Counted from the first letter of the stretch, positions 54,133 to 63,097 are shown. The stretch is 64,000 nucleotides of DNA from Candidatus Rifleibacteriota bacterium (GCA_012520995.1 JAAYNI010000044.1:62001-126000); one strand, 5' to 3'. Notes: generated by a model from the sequence alone, not told the origin. Translations and numbers: made by a program.

Positions 54133-54306
54133 TTTAATCTTTCCTCCTGATTTAATTTTCAACATACAGTTTACACCTATTAAGCGTTTTTTACAGAAAT
54201 TATATTTCCACACTTCACACTGCTTTAAAAAGCATGATGTACAATTTCCAATCAATAGAAATCCTCCATCACCATTTGCTATTTTTCATGTTTTTCAACA
54301 ATTAAC

Positions 54307-54335
54307 TAGACAACATAAAAGCAAAACCATATACT
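54307..54335 (+). promoter_or_regulatory. Candidate promoter of the TonB receptor
   Basis: TAGACA at 54307-54312, 17 nt and TATACT at 54330-54335 precede the receptor. Its GGAGG at 54366-54370 lies 8 nt before TTG. Confidence 0.5.
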
Positions 54336-54378
54336 TAATCATGTAAAAACATATAAAGTAGCACTGGAGGATATAAAC

Positions 54379-56403
54379 TTGAACCGTAAACTTCTGACAA
54401 CCCTTCTGATTTTCTTCTCCTTAACCATAGCCAACAAAGGCATGGCACAAGAATCCGCCTATTTCGAGCCATATCGTCTGCCAGACATATCGGTAGTAGA
54501 TATTGAACGTGCAGAGTATGTGCCTGTATACCAAAAAAGCCTTGATGTCATAGAATCAGAGCAGATAAAACTGAAAGCCGAACGTAACCCTGTTAAACTG
54601 CTCCAAGAAAGCAACTCTTCAGTAGTGTTCGGCGGTGGCTTGAGAGGTGCAACAGTAACCCCTTCCTATAGAGGATTTGCTCCAAGATACACCCTAGTCA
54701 CCTTGGACGGCACCCTTGTAAACACACCTTGGAACGGCACATCTCTGATTTCCGGTTTCCCGCTTGCTAGATTGAAACAGGTAAAAACAGTATCCCCAGG
54801 ATTTGCACTCGCTTATGGTCCAGGCAGTTCAGGCGGAGCAGTTAACATGGTATTGCCTTCTGGCAAAGATCTTGAAGGAGGAACACTTGCCCTTGAGGGA
54901 GGCAGCGATAGCAAAAAATATTTTGAACTAATGTACGGCATGTCAGATGATGAGCAAGAGCATCTTTGGGGTATTTTCAAAGATGAAGACGAAGGAAAAA
55001 GAAAATTCGCAGACTTCGTTAATGCCGCAACATTACCTGTCGCAGGCTTAGGTGAAGTCGACAATAGAAAAGACAGCACAGCCATCTTTTATAAAGGAAG
55101 CTTAAAACTGAGAGATGATCTAAAATTGCATAGTTTGATTTTGCACAATGAAGGCTCTATTACGTGTCCTCAATATTTCGAAAGATTTGATCCTTGGAGA
55201 ATGAGACTTTTTGGAATGGGCTTGGAAAAACAAATGGGCAATTCAGCCAGTTTACAGCTTAGATATACAGCATATCAAGACTTCACAAGAACATCTGCAT
55301 ACGCTTTCGGCGATAACAGCCTCTCTAACCCGACCAAAACTGATGACAGCCCTACCAGAGTCAACATGGACACTTTTGAGATTCTTTACAACCTTAAGAG
55401 CACGGACAGATACCACTGGACCTTTGGAGCCATGAAACAGGAAACAAAAGACGTTGGACACAGTTTTGCTAATGCAGCAGGAACTGGCATAATCAGGGAA
55501 AAATCTGTCGACAATAAAGGCTTTTTTGTCAACAATCTCATAAACTTAAGCGAAGACTTTGACTTGAACCTCTCATATCGTTCTGACGAAGACTACGAAG
55601 GCAGCATGCACTCATCTTGGGCAGCAGGCGGACTTTACAGAATAAGTGACAGCTTCAGAGTAGCAGGTTCGATCAGTGAAATCGCCAAAAATCCTAATAT
55701 GCAAGAAATGTACAGAATACGTATGAGCGGCAACACCATCAGAGCACGCGGAAATCCGGATTTGGACTCTGAAACCTCCAAAAATGTCGAACTTACTTTG
55801 GAATATGACATTTCAAATAAAACTGTGCTGACTCTGACTTACTTCAATGCTGATATTGATGACATGATAGCTTGGCGAAACGATCCTGGACTAGGCTTTG
55901 ATACTGCTGTAAACCTCGAAAAGACCAAATTTTCCGGTCTAGAGTTCTCAGCAGTCTCACAACTCAAGGATAATCTTAAGGCTTGGATTTCTTTTACAGA
56001 GTTCAGCAAAGCTGACGATGTAAGCCCTGGAATCGCATCCTACAGACTCCCCGACAGGCCGGAAAACCGTGCTGTTTTGGGAACTGCCTACGAATGCGGG
56101 AAAAACAGCTTCATGCTCTCTGCAATGTATCAAGGCAAAATTAAGGCTACAAACGATGGTGCCACAGCCTATCCCGAAGTAGACTCATCCTTCTCGCTAA
56201 ACCTTAACTTGAGACATCAGGTTTCCGATAACTTGGCATTCTATATAGGAGCTGAAAACCTCTTGGATGACGATGATATTATTCTGAATCAAACATCAGG
56301 TATTGGTGCAGCTCAAGGAGCAGGCATCAACTTAAATCGTTCAAATCCGATGTATTATCAGCCTGGCAGACAGATTACTTTCGGAACTGAATACAAATTC
56401 TAA
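54379..56403 (+). CDS. TonB-dependent outer-membrane receptor
   Basis: The 674-residue product has a signal peptide (to about Ala24), a possible TonB box (PDISVVD), and a plug domain (about 60-165, with PSYRGFAPRYTLVTLDGTLV and GPGSSGGAVNMVLPSG). A 22-strand-type barrel follows, ending in Phe (TFGTEYKF). It should take up a siderophore, vitamin or similar ligand with TonB energy; the ligand cannot be inferred. TTG is the start, supported by GGAGG. No TonB/ExbB genes or transport partner are in the window. Confidence 0.92.
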   Translation: MNRKLLTTLLIFFSLTIANKGMAQESAYFEPYRLPDISVVDIERAEYVPVYQKSLDVIESEQIKLKAERNPVKLLQESNSSVVFGGGLRGATVTPSYRGFAPRYTLVTLDGTLVNTPWNGTSLISGFPLARLKQVKTVSPGFALAYGPGSSGGAVNMVLPSGKDLEGGTLALEGGSDSKKYFELMYGMSDDEQEHLWGIFKDEDEGKRKFADFVNAATLPVAGLGEVDNRKDSTAIFYKGSLKLRDDLKLHSLILHNEGSITCPQYFERFDPWRMRLFGMGLEKQMGNSASLQLRYTAYQDFTRTSAYAFGDNSLSNPTKTDDSPTRVNMDTFEILYNLKSTDRYHWTFGAMKQETKDVGHSFANAAGTGIIREKSVDNKGFFVNNLINLSEDFDLNLSYRSDEDYEGSMHSSWAAGGLYRISDSFRVAGSISEIAKNPNMQEMYRIRMSGNTIRARGNPDLDSETSKNVELTLEYDISNKTVLTLTYFNADIDDMIAWRNDPGLGFDTAVNLEKTKFSGLEFSAVSQLKDNLKAWISFTEFSKADDVSPGIASYRLPDRPENRAVLGTAYECGKNSFMLSAMYQGKIKATNDGATAYPEVDSSFSLNLNLRHQVSDNLAFYIGAENLLDDDDIILNQTSGIGAAQGAGINLNRSNPMYYQPGRQITFGTEYKF

Positions 56404-56425
56404 AAAACAGTGGGTAGTGGGTGCT
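56401..56425. repeat. Module D at the receptor stop
   Basis: The stop TAA is followed directly by AAAACAGTGGGTAGTGGGTG, module D, as at 27154. Confidence 0.65.
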
Positions 56426-56487
56426 GGTTAGAAAGAGCCCAAAACCACAAAAACACCCTAAACCTTCTCTAACCGCTAATTAACAAA

Positions 56488-56519
56488 ACATCGCAGCTAC
56501 TATCAGCTGTGATGTTTTT
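56488..56519 (+). terminator. Rho-independent terminator
   Basis: ACATCGCAGCT pairs with AGCTGTGATGT (one G-T wobble) around a 6-nt loop and is followed by TTTT. It ends the receptor transcript 85 nt after its stop. Confidence 0.85.
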
Positions 56520-56589
56520 CTGTAATTAAGTCAAAGGATTCAGCTATTTAAGCACAGAATTTTTAAGCTACGCTTAAAAAGTGCTCTTC

Positions 56590-56667
56590 TTGCTATAAAC
56601 GCTAATTATTGCTATTATTAAAAAAGATATCAGGCAGTTTGCTTACATCTTGCAAAACTGCTTATAT
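56590..56667 (+). promoter_or_regulatory. Two overlapping candidate promoters
   Basis: TTGCTA (56590-56595), 17 nt, TATTAT (56613-56618), and TTGCTT (56639-56644), 17 nt, TTATAT (56662-56667). Either can drive the next operon, which has GGAGG before its ATG. The 295-nt gap holds otherwise only the terminator and module D. Confidence 0.45.
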
Positions 56668-56698
56668 GCCCTCTTTATAAGCTTCTTGGAGGAATTCC

Positions 56699-57310
56699 AT
56701 GAAAACAACAATATGCTCAAGAAATATTCTGAAAAAAATAGCTTTACCGCTTATGCTCTGTCTTTTTCTAGCGCTTTCCATGTTATTTAAATGCAACGCA
56801 AAACCGCAAGGCACTCTTCGCGAAGTCATTTTAAATGACGGCACAAGGCTCGTCGGCTATATAGATTCAATGAGCGGCGGTGTCTATACTATAAAAACAG
56901 AAAGCATGGGAACAATTACCATTGAAGAAAGAAAAATACGACAAATTTCAGATTACATGCCCCAAGCTATTCAGCAACCTTTAGAACACCGTCCTTCTGC
57001 CTACAACAATAATCGAAGCAATTCTTATTCGCCACCAAACCAAAGCAGAAAATCATCTCAAAGTGCTCCTCCAGCAAACTACGAATCCGAATACAATCAA
57101 GCTCAACAAAAGTTACAACAAAACATGTCTAATCCAGGATTTCTGGACTCTTTAATGAATTTATCTTCAGATCCTGACATGCTTGACGCTATGAGCGACC
57201 CCGAGTTTATGAGAGCTATAAACGAATTTGACATAGAATACCTGATGAATGACCCGACAATGCAAAAGATAATGCAAAGCGATGGAATACAAAATATTTT
57301 AGGCTATTGA
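56699..57310 (+). CDS. Secreted protein with Asp-Pro repeat (STI1-like) C-terminus
   Basis: The 203-residue product has a basic leader and a hydrophobic segment (IALPLMLCLFLALSMLF), cleaved or anchored before residue 35. A small beta domain follows (about 38-85, VILNDGTRLVGYIDSMSGGVY then TIKTESMGTITI), a Gln/Ser/Pro linker and a C-terminal part with repeated Asp-Pro and Met: SNPGFLDSLM, SDPDMLDAM, SDPEFMRAI, NDPTMQKIM. This resembles the STI1/DP fold of co-chaperones, unusual in a secreted bacterial protein. No function is known. First gene of a four-gene operon. Confidence 0.7.
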   Translation: MKTTICSRNILKKIALPLMLCLFLALSMLFKCNAKPQGTLREVILNDGTRLVGYIDSMSGGVYTIKTESMGTITIEERKIRQISDYMPQAIQQPLEHRPSAYNNNRSNSYSPPNQSRKSSQSAPPANYESEYNQAQQKLQQNMSNPGFLDSLMNLSSDPDMLDAMSDPEFMRAINEFDIEYLMNDPTMQKIMQSDGIQNILGY

Positions 57311-57372
57311 TTTTTCGTTTATTTATCCATATTTATAGTCAGACCACATTAAAACATTGAGAAGCGATACAA

Positions 57373-58047
57373 ATGAAACATCGAAAGACTGCAAACTTTC
57401 ATATTCTCTTCCTTTTAGCATTATATTCAGCTGTTCTTGCTATAAGCCCCGCCGCAGCTTTTGCTGAATTCTCTATAAATAAAGCTGCTTTGCTGCTGAC
57501 AACACAAACACATAACGAAATTTCAAAACTTAAAATTCCTCTGAAACAAACTGAATTTATAGATCTTGAAGATTTTGCGATGTCAATGGCAGCAGAACAC
57601 TCGTTCTCTCTTATAATCTCTAAAACAATTCATCTTCCCATAAAAAAAGCTCATGGAGCAACTATTGAAGAGGTTTTAAACAGCTTTTGCGAAGATACCG
57701 ACATAGGATGGCTCTTTGATGAAAATTGCCTATACTTGGCAGACAAAAATAAGCTGCAAACTTTCCTTCAAGACTTACAGACGATAGCTGCGACTCTGCC
57801 CGATTCTAAAACGACACCTGCAACATTTACAGGCAGCTTCAAACAGATAGATCTGTCAATGCTGTGCCTCTTTCTTTCCTCCCTTTCCGGAGTCAAGATA
57901 ATCCCGCCTTCAGATCACGATATATCCCTAACAATGAAAGTAATAGATTTCAACTGGAAAAAACTTCTTCTGGCGGTTACAATGTTAAATGACTTCAAAT
58001 TGGATATCTCGGATTTCTCTGTCTTCATTGTTCCGAGACAAACGTAA
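57373..58047 (+). CDS. Secreted protein with two STN/N0-like domains
   Basis: The 224-residue product has a signal peptide ending near AAAFA. The first unit (about 58-125, FIDLEDFAMSMAAEHSFSLII to NCLYLAD) and the second (about 155-222, GSFKQIDLSMLCLFLSSLSG to FSVFIVP) look like the short N-terminal (STN/N0) domains of secretins and TonB receptors. The secretin barrel is absent. It could cap or bind a secretin or receptor. It lies 62 nt after the STI1-like gene and 33 nt before the TPR gene. Family assignment is by pattern only. Confidence 0.65.
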   Translation: MKHRKTANFHILFLLALYSAVLAISPAAAFAEFSINKAALLLTTQTHNEISKLKIPLKQTEFIDLEDFAMSMAAEHSFSLIISKTIHLPIKKAHGATIEEVLNSFCEDTDIGWLFDENCLYLADKNKLQTFLQDLQTIAATLPDSKTTPATFTGSFKQIDLSMLCLFLSSLSGVKIIPPSDHDISLTMKVIDFNWKKLLLAVTMLNDFKLDISDFSVFIVPRQT

Positions 58048-58080
58048 AACATCTGAAAACCGGAATTTAAAGAAAAACAA

Positions 58081-59715
58081 ATGAAACTGTTCAGAGCAGC
58101 CGTATTTAAAACTTTACCTGCGTTTTTTTTACTTTTGTCGGGTCTTTTAGTATGCGAAGCAGCTCCCCTGCCATATTCTGACTTGGCTCAATATGATCAC
58201 CTGCCGCTCAAAGAGCGCATTGCCCAAATTGAAAAAGCAGGAATAGATATGTATAAACGTCACAGATACGATGACGCCATACAGATTTTCAATATAGTCT
58301 TAGCTTTGGATAGTAAAAACGCAACAGCGCATCTCTGGAAGAAAAAAGCCGAGATGCAAAACAGATTTAACCAAAATAATGAACTCAAACAGCAAGCTTA
58401 TAAAAAATATGACGGAAGACTCGTACCAAAAGAAAAGTTTGAATGGCCCGAGAGCATAGGACATTTCGAGGTAAGATATTCAGAGTACAAACCCAATGTC
58501 TATCCTCCAAAGGAAGTCAGACAACCAGCTACAGACGAAGAGTTAAAAAAATCAAAAGCGAAAACACTCGCCAAAGGAGCCAAAGCCTTTGATTTCTTTG
58601 AGTTGGCTATGCTCTACTGGTCGAGAAAAGAAACAGAGCAAGCTTTAAAAACCTATATAAAAGCGGTTGAAATGGATCCGCGAATCTCCGCCAAGAATGA
58701 CGAAGCAATGCTGTACACCATACAGCTTGAAATAGAAGAAAAAATGCTCTCTGGTGAACCCACAAAAGAAGACTACAGACAATATGCTTTGGTTTCTTAC
58801 TTGCAAGGAGCTATATATGACGCTGTTAAATATTTTGCAGCCAGTGCAGGGAAACCAGGAACAGAAGAGTATAACGAAGCCCGCAAAATTCTTTCTAATA
58901 TACTTAATAACACTCCTCATGCCCATTTCATGTCTCCAGCCGACTTATTTGGCTTCAGAATGCTCTATGCCTGTGAAAAAGATGGACATTATATATACCT
59001 GAGAATGAAACTTATGCCTCAAATGAACGCAATAGTAATTCCATTCGATATGTTTCTCCCCTCTCATCTCGTTGAGGATGTCTACCTGGAAAACTCAAAA
59101 GATCTTTCTTTTGTTCTTGCAGAAGAAGGCATGGATGAGTATACCCTCAGACTTTGGCTGATCATTAGAGAGCATCCAGACGACTTTCATCAGTATGATG
59201 CCCAACTGAGAATCAAACTAAAAGATCCGACTGAATCATCAACTTCTTTCTATTTGGCAAATCATATTACTCCAATTATAGAAACAGATAACTGGGCTTT
59301 TATAGTTACTCCTGCGGGCATAGAACCAGCTTTTTATGAGCCGCCTGATTTTGTCAGACACTTCAGAGACTCGGCTATAAGCGCCTACTCTCTTTATAAA
59401 CTAGAAGGAGAAGGCCCCAGAATAATCCTAAACAATTATGCTTATACTCCTGTCGACAAAGAAAACTATTGGGATATAATGACAGACAACCTTGACGCTG
59501 CAATAGATGACGTATTCAAAGCTATACATGCCAAAGCTGAGGCTGCAAAGCTGGATGAAGAAAAAGCAAAACAAGAAGCTGCTGAAAAACTGATCGAAGA
59601 GAAAGTTCAGCAACGCCTTGAAGAACGCTTAAAAGAAGAAACAGAAAAGATGTCCTCTCCGATGATGAAACGCATTCAACGGAGTAAAGAACCGGAAAAA
59701 ACACAAACTGACTAA
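58081..59715 (+). CDS. Secreted TPR protein, unknown function
   Basis: The 544-residue product has a signal peptide (LLLSGLLVCEA) and TPR-like repeats near 50-80 (AGIDMYKRHRYDDAIQIF) and 160-190. A long mixed domain of about 270 residues follows (HYIYLRMKLMPQMNAIVIPF, LRLWLIIREHPDDFHQYDAQ). A charged C-terminal coiled coil ends the protein (about 485-535). It is read with the STN-like gene and the NTF2-like gene. No family is recognised for the middle domain. It is probably periplasmic or outer-membrane facing. Confidence 0.7.
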   Translation: MKLFRAAVFKTLPAFFLLLSGLLVCEAAPLPYSDLAQYDHLPLKERIAQIEKAGIDMYKRHRYDDAIQIFNIVLALDSKNATAHLWKKKAEMQNRFNQNNELKQQAYKKYDGRLVPKEKFEWPESIGHFEVRYSEYKPNVYPPKEVRQPATDEELKKSKAKTLAKGAKAFDFFELAMLYWSRKETEQALKTYIKAVEMDPRISAKNDEAMLYTIQLEIEEKMLSGEPTKEDYRQYALVSYLQGAIYDAVKYFAASAGKPGTEEYNEARKILSNILNNTPHAHFMSPADLFGFRMLYACEKDGHYIYLRMKLMPQMNAIVIPFDMFLPSHLVEDVYLENSKDLSFVLAEEGMDEYTLRLWLIIREHPDDFHQYDAQLRIKLKDPTESSTSFYLANHITPIIETDNWAFIVTPAGIEPAFYEPPDFVRHFRDSAISAYSLYKLEGEGPRIILNNYAYTPVDKENYWDIMTDNLDAAIDDVFKAIHAKAEAAKLDEEKAKQEAAEKLIEEKVQQRLEERLKEETEKMSSPMMKRIQRSKEPEKTQTD

Positions 59716-59736
59716 TTAATTAAAAGGTGAATAACA

Positions 59737-60111
59737 ATGACAGATGTTGAAATGGTTTTTGCCAAGTATATGCAGACACTTTCAGATCAAAAGCCAGATG
59801 CTGCCACAAGTTTTTTTCATGAAAACGCAACAGTTTTTTTCAGAGAAGGCAGTTATTTTGGCAAAAATCAAATATCTCAGATTTTAAAAAACACTTTTTC
59901 CATTATAAAAGACGAAACCTTTACCCCCTCAAAGGTAAATTGGCATTATAAAAGCAACGACACAGCCGCTTGTACATTTCAATATGAGTGGAGCGGAAGA
60001 ATACAAGGCAAGCGATTTACCACTCTTGGCAGAGGCAGTTTAACTTGGGTCAAAGATATAAACGGAGATTGGAAAATAATTACCGAGCATTTCGGCCCTA
60101 CACCGAAATGA
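59737..60111 (+). CDS. NTF2/SnoaL-like protein
   Basis: The 124-residue product has the NTF2-like fold: an N-terminal helix (DVEMVFAKYMQTLSDQ), then FFHENATVFFREGSYFGKNQ, and strands ending GDWKIITEHFGPTP. Members with this length bind small molecules or act as isomerases; no catalytic dyad is clear. It has no signal peptide, unlike its three upstream neighbours, so it may work in the cytoplasm. It lies 21 nt after the TPR gene and ends the operon. Confidence 0.8.
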   Translation: MTDVEMVFAKYMQTLSDQKPDAATSFFHENATVFFREGSYFGKNQISQILKNTFSIIKDETFTPSKVNWHYKSNDTAACTFQYEWSGRIQGKRFTTLGRGSLTWVKDINGDWKIITEHFGPTPK

Positions 60112-60277
60112 CAGCGAGCAGGAATTAGTGGGTAGAAAGGGCAACTGGAACAGTAATAAGTGATGAGTGGCGAAAACTCCAATGAAGCAGGGCATAGGGT
60201 GTAGGGGTTAGTGAAATTGTTTAGAACCCATTGTTGAAACTGATAATTGTTATAAGCAGCTAATAAACAACTGAAAC
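60109..60277. repeat. Mosaic repeat D-A-B-F
   Basis: The stop TGA runs into ACAGCGAGCAGG. D-like TTAGTGGGTAGAAAGG (60125-60140), A-like GTGATGAGTGGCGAAAA (60160-60176), B (60190-60209) and F (60210-60277) follow. The section is the near-exact inverse of 4606-4680 in its A-B-F core. Confidence 0.75.
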
Positions 60278-60305
60278 CGTTAAGTTGTTCTTAGGTGAAA
60301 ATCGA

Positions 60306-60454
60306 AAAATTACATCGTAATTTTGAAATAGTCACATCAAAGCTTTTTGTATTGGTGTCCTTGGAACTCAACAAGGAAAGTAAAAATATTTTATATTTTA
60401 CGAGGGTCTTTGAAAAAGAAATAGATATTTAGAAGATTCATTTTATAAATATCT
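60306..60454. other. Three AT-rich hairpins in the gap
   Basis: AAAATTAC/GTAATTTT (60306-60324), GTAAAA...TTTTAC (60380-60401) and AGATATTTA/TAAATATCT (60423-60454) are inverted repeats between the NTF2-like gene and the next convergent gene. They may terminate transcription or belong to an uncharacterised repeat. The 533-bp gap 60112-60644 contains no gene. Confidence 0.5.
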
Positions 60455-60514
60455 GTTTCTGCTCGGATACATCAAACATTAGATTCTTTTAGTATATAAT
60501 GTCTGGCAGTTTGC

Positions 60515-60635
60515 TTTTCGTGCCTTCGTGTTTTTTGTCGTTTAGAAAGGTTCTTAGAGTATTTGTTCTAGGTATTTGGTCCTTGCTACCTCCTACACCC
60601 TACACCCTACACCCTACACCCTACCCTCTATCCCC
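60515..60635. repeat. CGTGCCTTCGTG block and CCTACAC tandem array
   Basis: CGTGCCTTCGTG lies near 60519-60530. From 60592 to 60626 there are four copies of CCTACAC and one CCTACCC with period 7; 60585-60591 and 60627-60634 extend the same composition. This is the longest B-type array, 10 nt from the stop of the minus gene. Confidence 0.75.
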
Positions 60636-60644
60636 TTAATAAGG

Positions 60645-61931
60645 TTACCAGTATTCCTCACCGCTCTTATTATCTTCTTCAGGCTCCTCAGCTACTTCGA
60701 CCAGTATTTTTGATACTCTCATGACATCCAATTCTAAAACCGTAAATTTCAAGTTTTGAAATTCAGATGACTGCCCTACTTCAGGCAACCTATCCATGTG
60801 CTCAATCAGCCAGCCTCCAATAGAATAATACTCGCTGTCAAAGTCCGAGAGGTCCAGATCAAAGTAGTCGACAAAATCTCTTATTGAAATATCGCCAGCT
60901 ACTTCATAAAAATTTTTCTCATTGGTTTCAAGTATACCTAGCTCAACATCATCGCTTTCATCCCAAATTTCGCCAACAAGTTCTTCCAAGACATCTTCTA
61001 GAGTAACACAACCTAACGTTCCGCCATATTCATCGTTCACAATCGCCATCTGAAGATTTTCATTATTCATAAGTTTGAAAACTTCAGGCAGTTTCATGGT
61101 CTCATAAACAAATCTGGGCTTCATAAGCATCTGCTCTAATTTTTCATGATCTATAGTTTCACCCTCTGCGAGAGCCTTCAAAAAGGAGTTAACGAAAAGT
61201 ATGCCTATAACGTCATCTATAGTATGTTTGTAAACGGGAATTCTGCTATATTTGGAAGTAAGCACTGCTTTAACTATATCTTTCATCTCGTCTTCAATGT
61301 CTATAGCCAAAAGATCAACGCGATGAGTAACAACTTCTGAAACAGTTATTTCTGAAAATTCAAGAGAAGATTGCAAAAGATCTGACGCATCCTCGTCTAT
61401 TATGCCATCCGCTTCTACTGACTCTATTATAGTCACAAGCTCATCTTCAGTTATTGTAGGTCCTTCTTCAGGCTTTCCCCAAAATCTCGATATCTTATCA
61501 ATGAGGTAAACTACCAAAGATGTTGCAGGTTTCAAAACAATCATTATAATCCTTAATGGGAAAGCAGCAATCATTACATAGGTTTCAGCAACCTTTTTGG
61601 CCACAATCTTTGGAGTAATTTCACCAAAAATTAAAATAATAACCGTCATAAGCACAGTAGAAATCAGTGCCCCGCTTTCTCCAGCTAACTCCATTATAAT
61701 GACTGTGCTTATGGCTGAAGCTGAAAGATTAACCAAGTTATTGCCAATAAGTATTGCTGACAAAGCCTCATTAAAGTTTTTTATAATATAAAGAGCTAAT
61801 GATGCTGCTTTACTGCCAGATTCACTCTTGTGTCTTAATCTGACTTTACTTGCTGAAGAAAAGGCTATTTCACAAGCAGAGAAAAATGCGGAAAAGAGGA
61901 TACATACAATTATGCCAATATAAGGAGCCAT
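60645..61931 (-). CDS. CNNM/CorC-type membrane protein with CBS and C-terminal domain
   Basis: The 428-residue product has a DUF21/CNNM membrane part with four helices (about 1-180, FFSACEIAFSSASKVRLRHK), a pair of CBS domains (about 200-330, GILFVNSFLKALAEGE and IVNDEYGGTLGCVTLEDVLEELVGEI), and a CorC/HlyC C-terminal domain (about 340-420). Such proteins transport or regulate Mg or other divalent ions; 'hemolysin' names are historic. ATG overlaps the preceding stop by 1 nt (TAATG). It is the longer of two tandem paralogues. Confidence 0.88.
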   Translation of the reverse strand: MAPYIGIIVCILFSAFFSACEIAFSSASKVRLRHKSESGSKAASLALYIIKNFNEALSAILIGNNLVNLSASAISTVIIMELAGESGALISTVLMTVIILIFGEITPKIVAKKVAETYVMIAAFPLRIIMIVLKPATSLVVYLIDKISRFWGKPEEGPTITEDELVTIIESVEADGIIDEDASDLLQSSLEFSEITVSEVVTHRVDLLAIDIEDEMKDIVKAVLTSKYSRIPVYKHTIDDVIGILFVNSFLKALAEGETIDHEKLEQMLMKPRFVYETMKLPEVFKLMNNENLQMAIVNDEYGGTLGCVTLEDVLEELVGEIWDESDDVELGILETNEKNFYEVAGDISIRDFVDYFDLDLSDFDSEYYSIGGWLIEHMDRLPEVGQSSEFQNLKFTVLELDVMRVSKILVEVAEEPEEDNKSGEEYW

Positions 61932-62974
61932 TAGACCACAGCTCCTTTGCTTAATTCTTTCAAATCTTCTTCATCCCAAATCTCTCCTACAAGTTCTTCA
62001 AGAATATCCTCTAAGGTGATTATACCTATGACTTTAGAATGATCGTCTAAAACCAAGGAGATATGATTGCGTCTTGAACTCATAGCATGCAAAACATTAT
62101 CAATATGAGCTTTGTGATTAACAGCAATAGTCTTGCGTAAAAGTTCCTTTATACTCTTCATATCCTTTTTTTTGATGTAAGCCCGTAAAAACTGTTTAGT
62201 ATGTAATATGCCAATAATATTTTCTCTTTTCCCTCTATAAACAGGAAGGCGAGAATATTTGGTCTTTTTGATTTGCTCTGCTATTTCATCTACAGGCTTT
62301 GTAATATCTACTAGTTCAACATTATCTAGGGGCGCGTATGCATCTTTGACTTTTTTAACATCAAATACTATGGCAGAATTTATCAGTTCTTGCTTATCCT
62401 CTTGAAGAACCCCTTCCTCATTGACAGTTTTTAATATGGTATAAAAATCCTCTTCGGTTATACCTTTGTTGTCAGATTCTTTGAAAAGCTTACTTGCAAA
62501 TACAGAAATTAAAGTAAACAAATAGCTCAATGGAGTAAAAAGCTTCATTAAGAAAACCAAAGAGCCGGAAATGGTCATAGCATAGTTAAAATTGGATTTC
62601 GCGTAGCTCTTGGGAATCATTTCACTAACAAAAAAAACTATGATGGTGGAAACCAAGGTCATATAGGTAACCGAACCAACACCCCAAAGCTTAGTGGCTA
62701 TAAGAGTTGCTACAGAAGCAAAACCTATATGCGTAATATTATTCCCTATAAGGAGAGTTGTCAGAGCCTTTTCAAAATTATCTAATATGTACAGGGCTCT
62801 TTTGGCTCTTTTATCACCCTCGTCCGCCAGTTTTTTGGCTCTGATTACATTTAGTGAGGCAAACGCTATTTCGGCAGATGCACAGTACATTGCACCTAAT
62901 AGCAAGATGAGTAGTATCAGCAAATTCAGCCATAGGTTGTCGTCCATATGAGGGTAAAAAAGTTCTCCTTTCAC
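61931..62974 (-). CDS. CNNM-type membrane protein with CBS domains, no C-terminal domain
   Basis: The 347-residue product is a paralogue of the next gene. It has the CNNM domain with YCASAEIAFASLNVIRAKKL, and a CBS pair ending VIGIITLEDILEELVGEIWD. It stops after the CBS pair, so the CorC/HlyC domain is missing. GTG at 62974 may be the start; ATG at 62947 (MDDNLWLN) is equally possible, but the only nearby GGAG is too far from it. The pair probably forms one operon and may form a heteromer. Confidence 0.85.
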   Translation of the reverse strand: MKGELFYPHMDDNLWLNLLILLILLLGAMYCASAEIAFASLNVIRAKKLADEGDKRAKRALYILDNFEKALTTLLIGNNITHIGFASVATLIATKLWGVGSVTYMTLVSTIIVFFVSEMIPKSYAKSNFNYAMTISGSLVFLMKLFTPLSYLFTLISVFASKLFKESDNKGITEEDFYTILKTVNEEGVLQEDKQELINSAIVFDVKKVKDAYAPLDNVELVDITKPVDEIAEQIKKTKYSRLPVYRGKRENIIGILHTKQFLRAYIKKKDMKSIKELLRKTIAVNHKAHIDNVLHAMSSRRNHISLVLDDHSKVIGIITLEDILEELVGEIWDEEDLKELSKGAVV

Positions 62975-63097
62975 ATTCTTCTAAATAATACAGAGAAGAA
63001 ATTTGTTCCTTATGAAGTATAGGCTTTTACCATAATTCAGCTTATAAAACAAGGAGAAGATTAAAGGAGAAAAAGTGCAAACTTTCACAAATCACTC

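Noticed and set aside
54133-54255. 41-residue Cys-rich extension of PepF
   Set aside because: Not family-like, no ribosome binding site, and AGGAGG directly precedes the inner ATG.
60592-60626. CCTACAC repeat as a telomere
   Set aside because: Only five units, inside the sequence rather than at an end, and related to the degenerate module B copies elsewhere.
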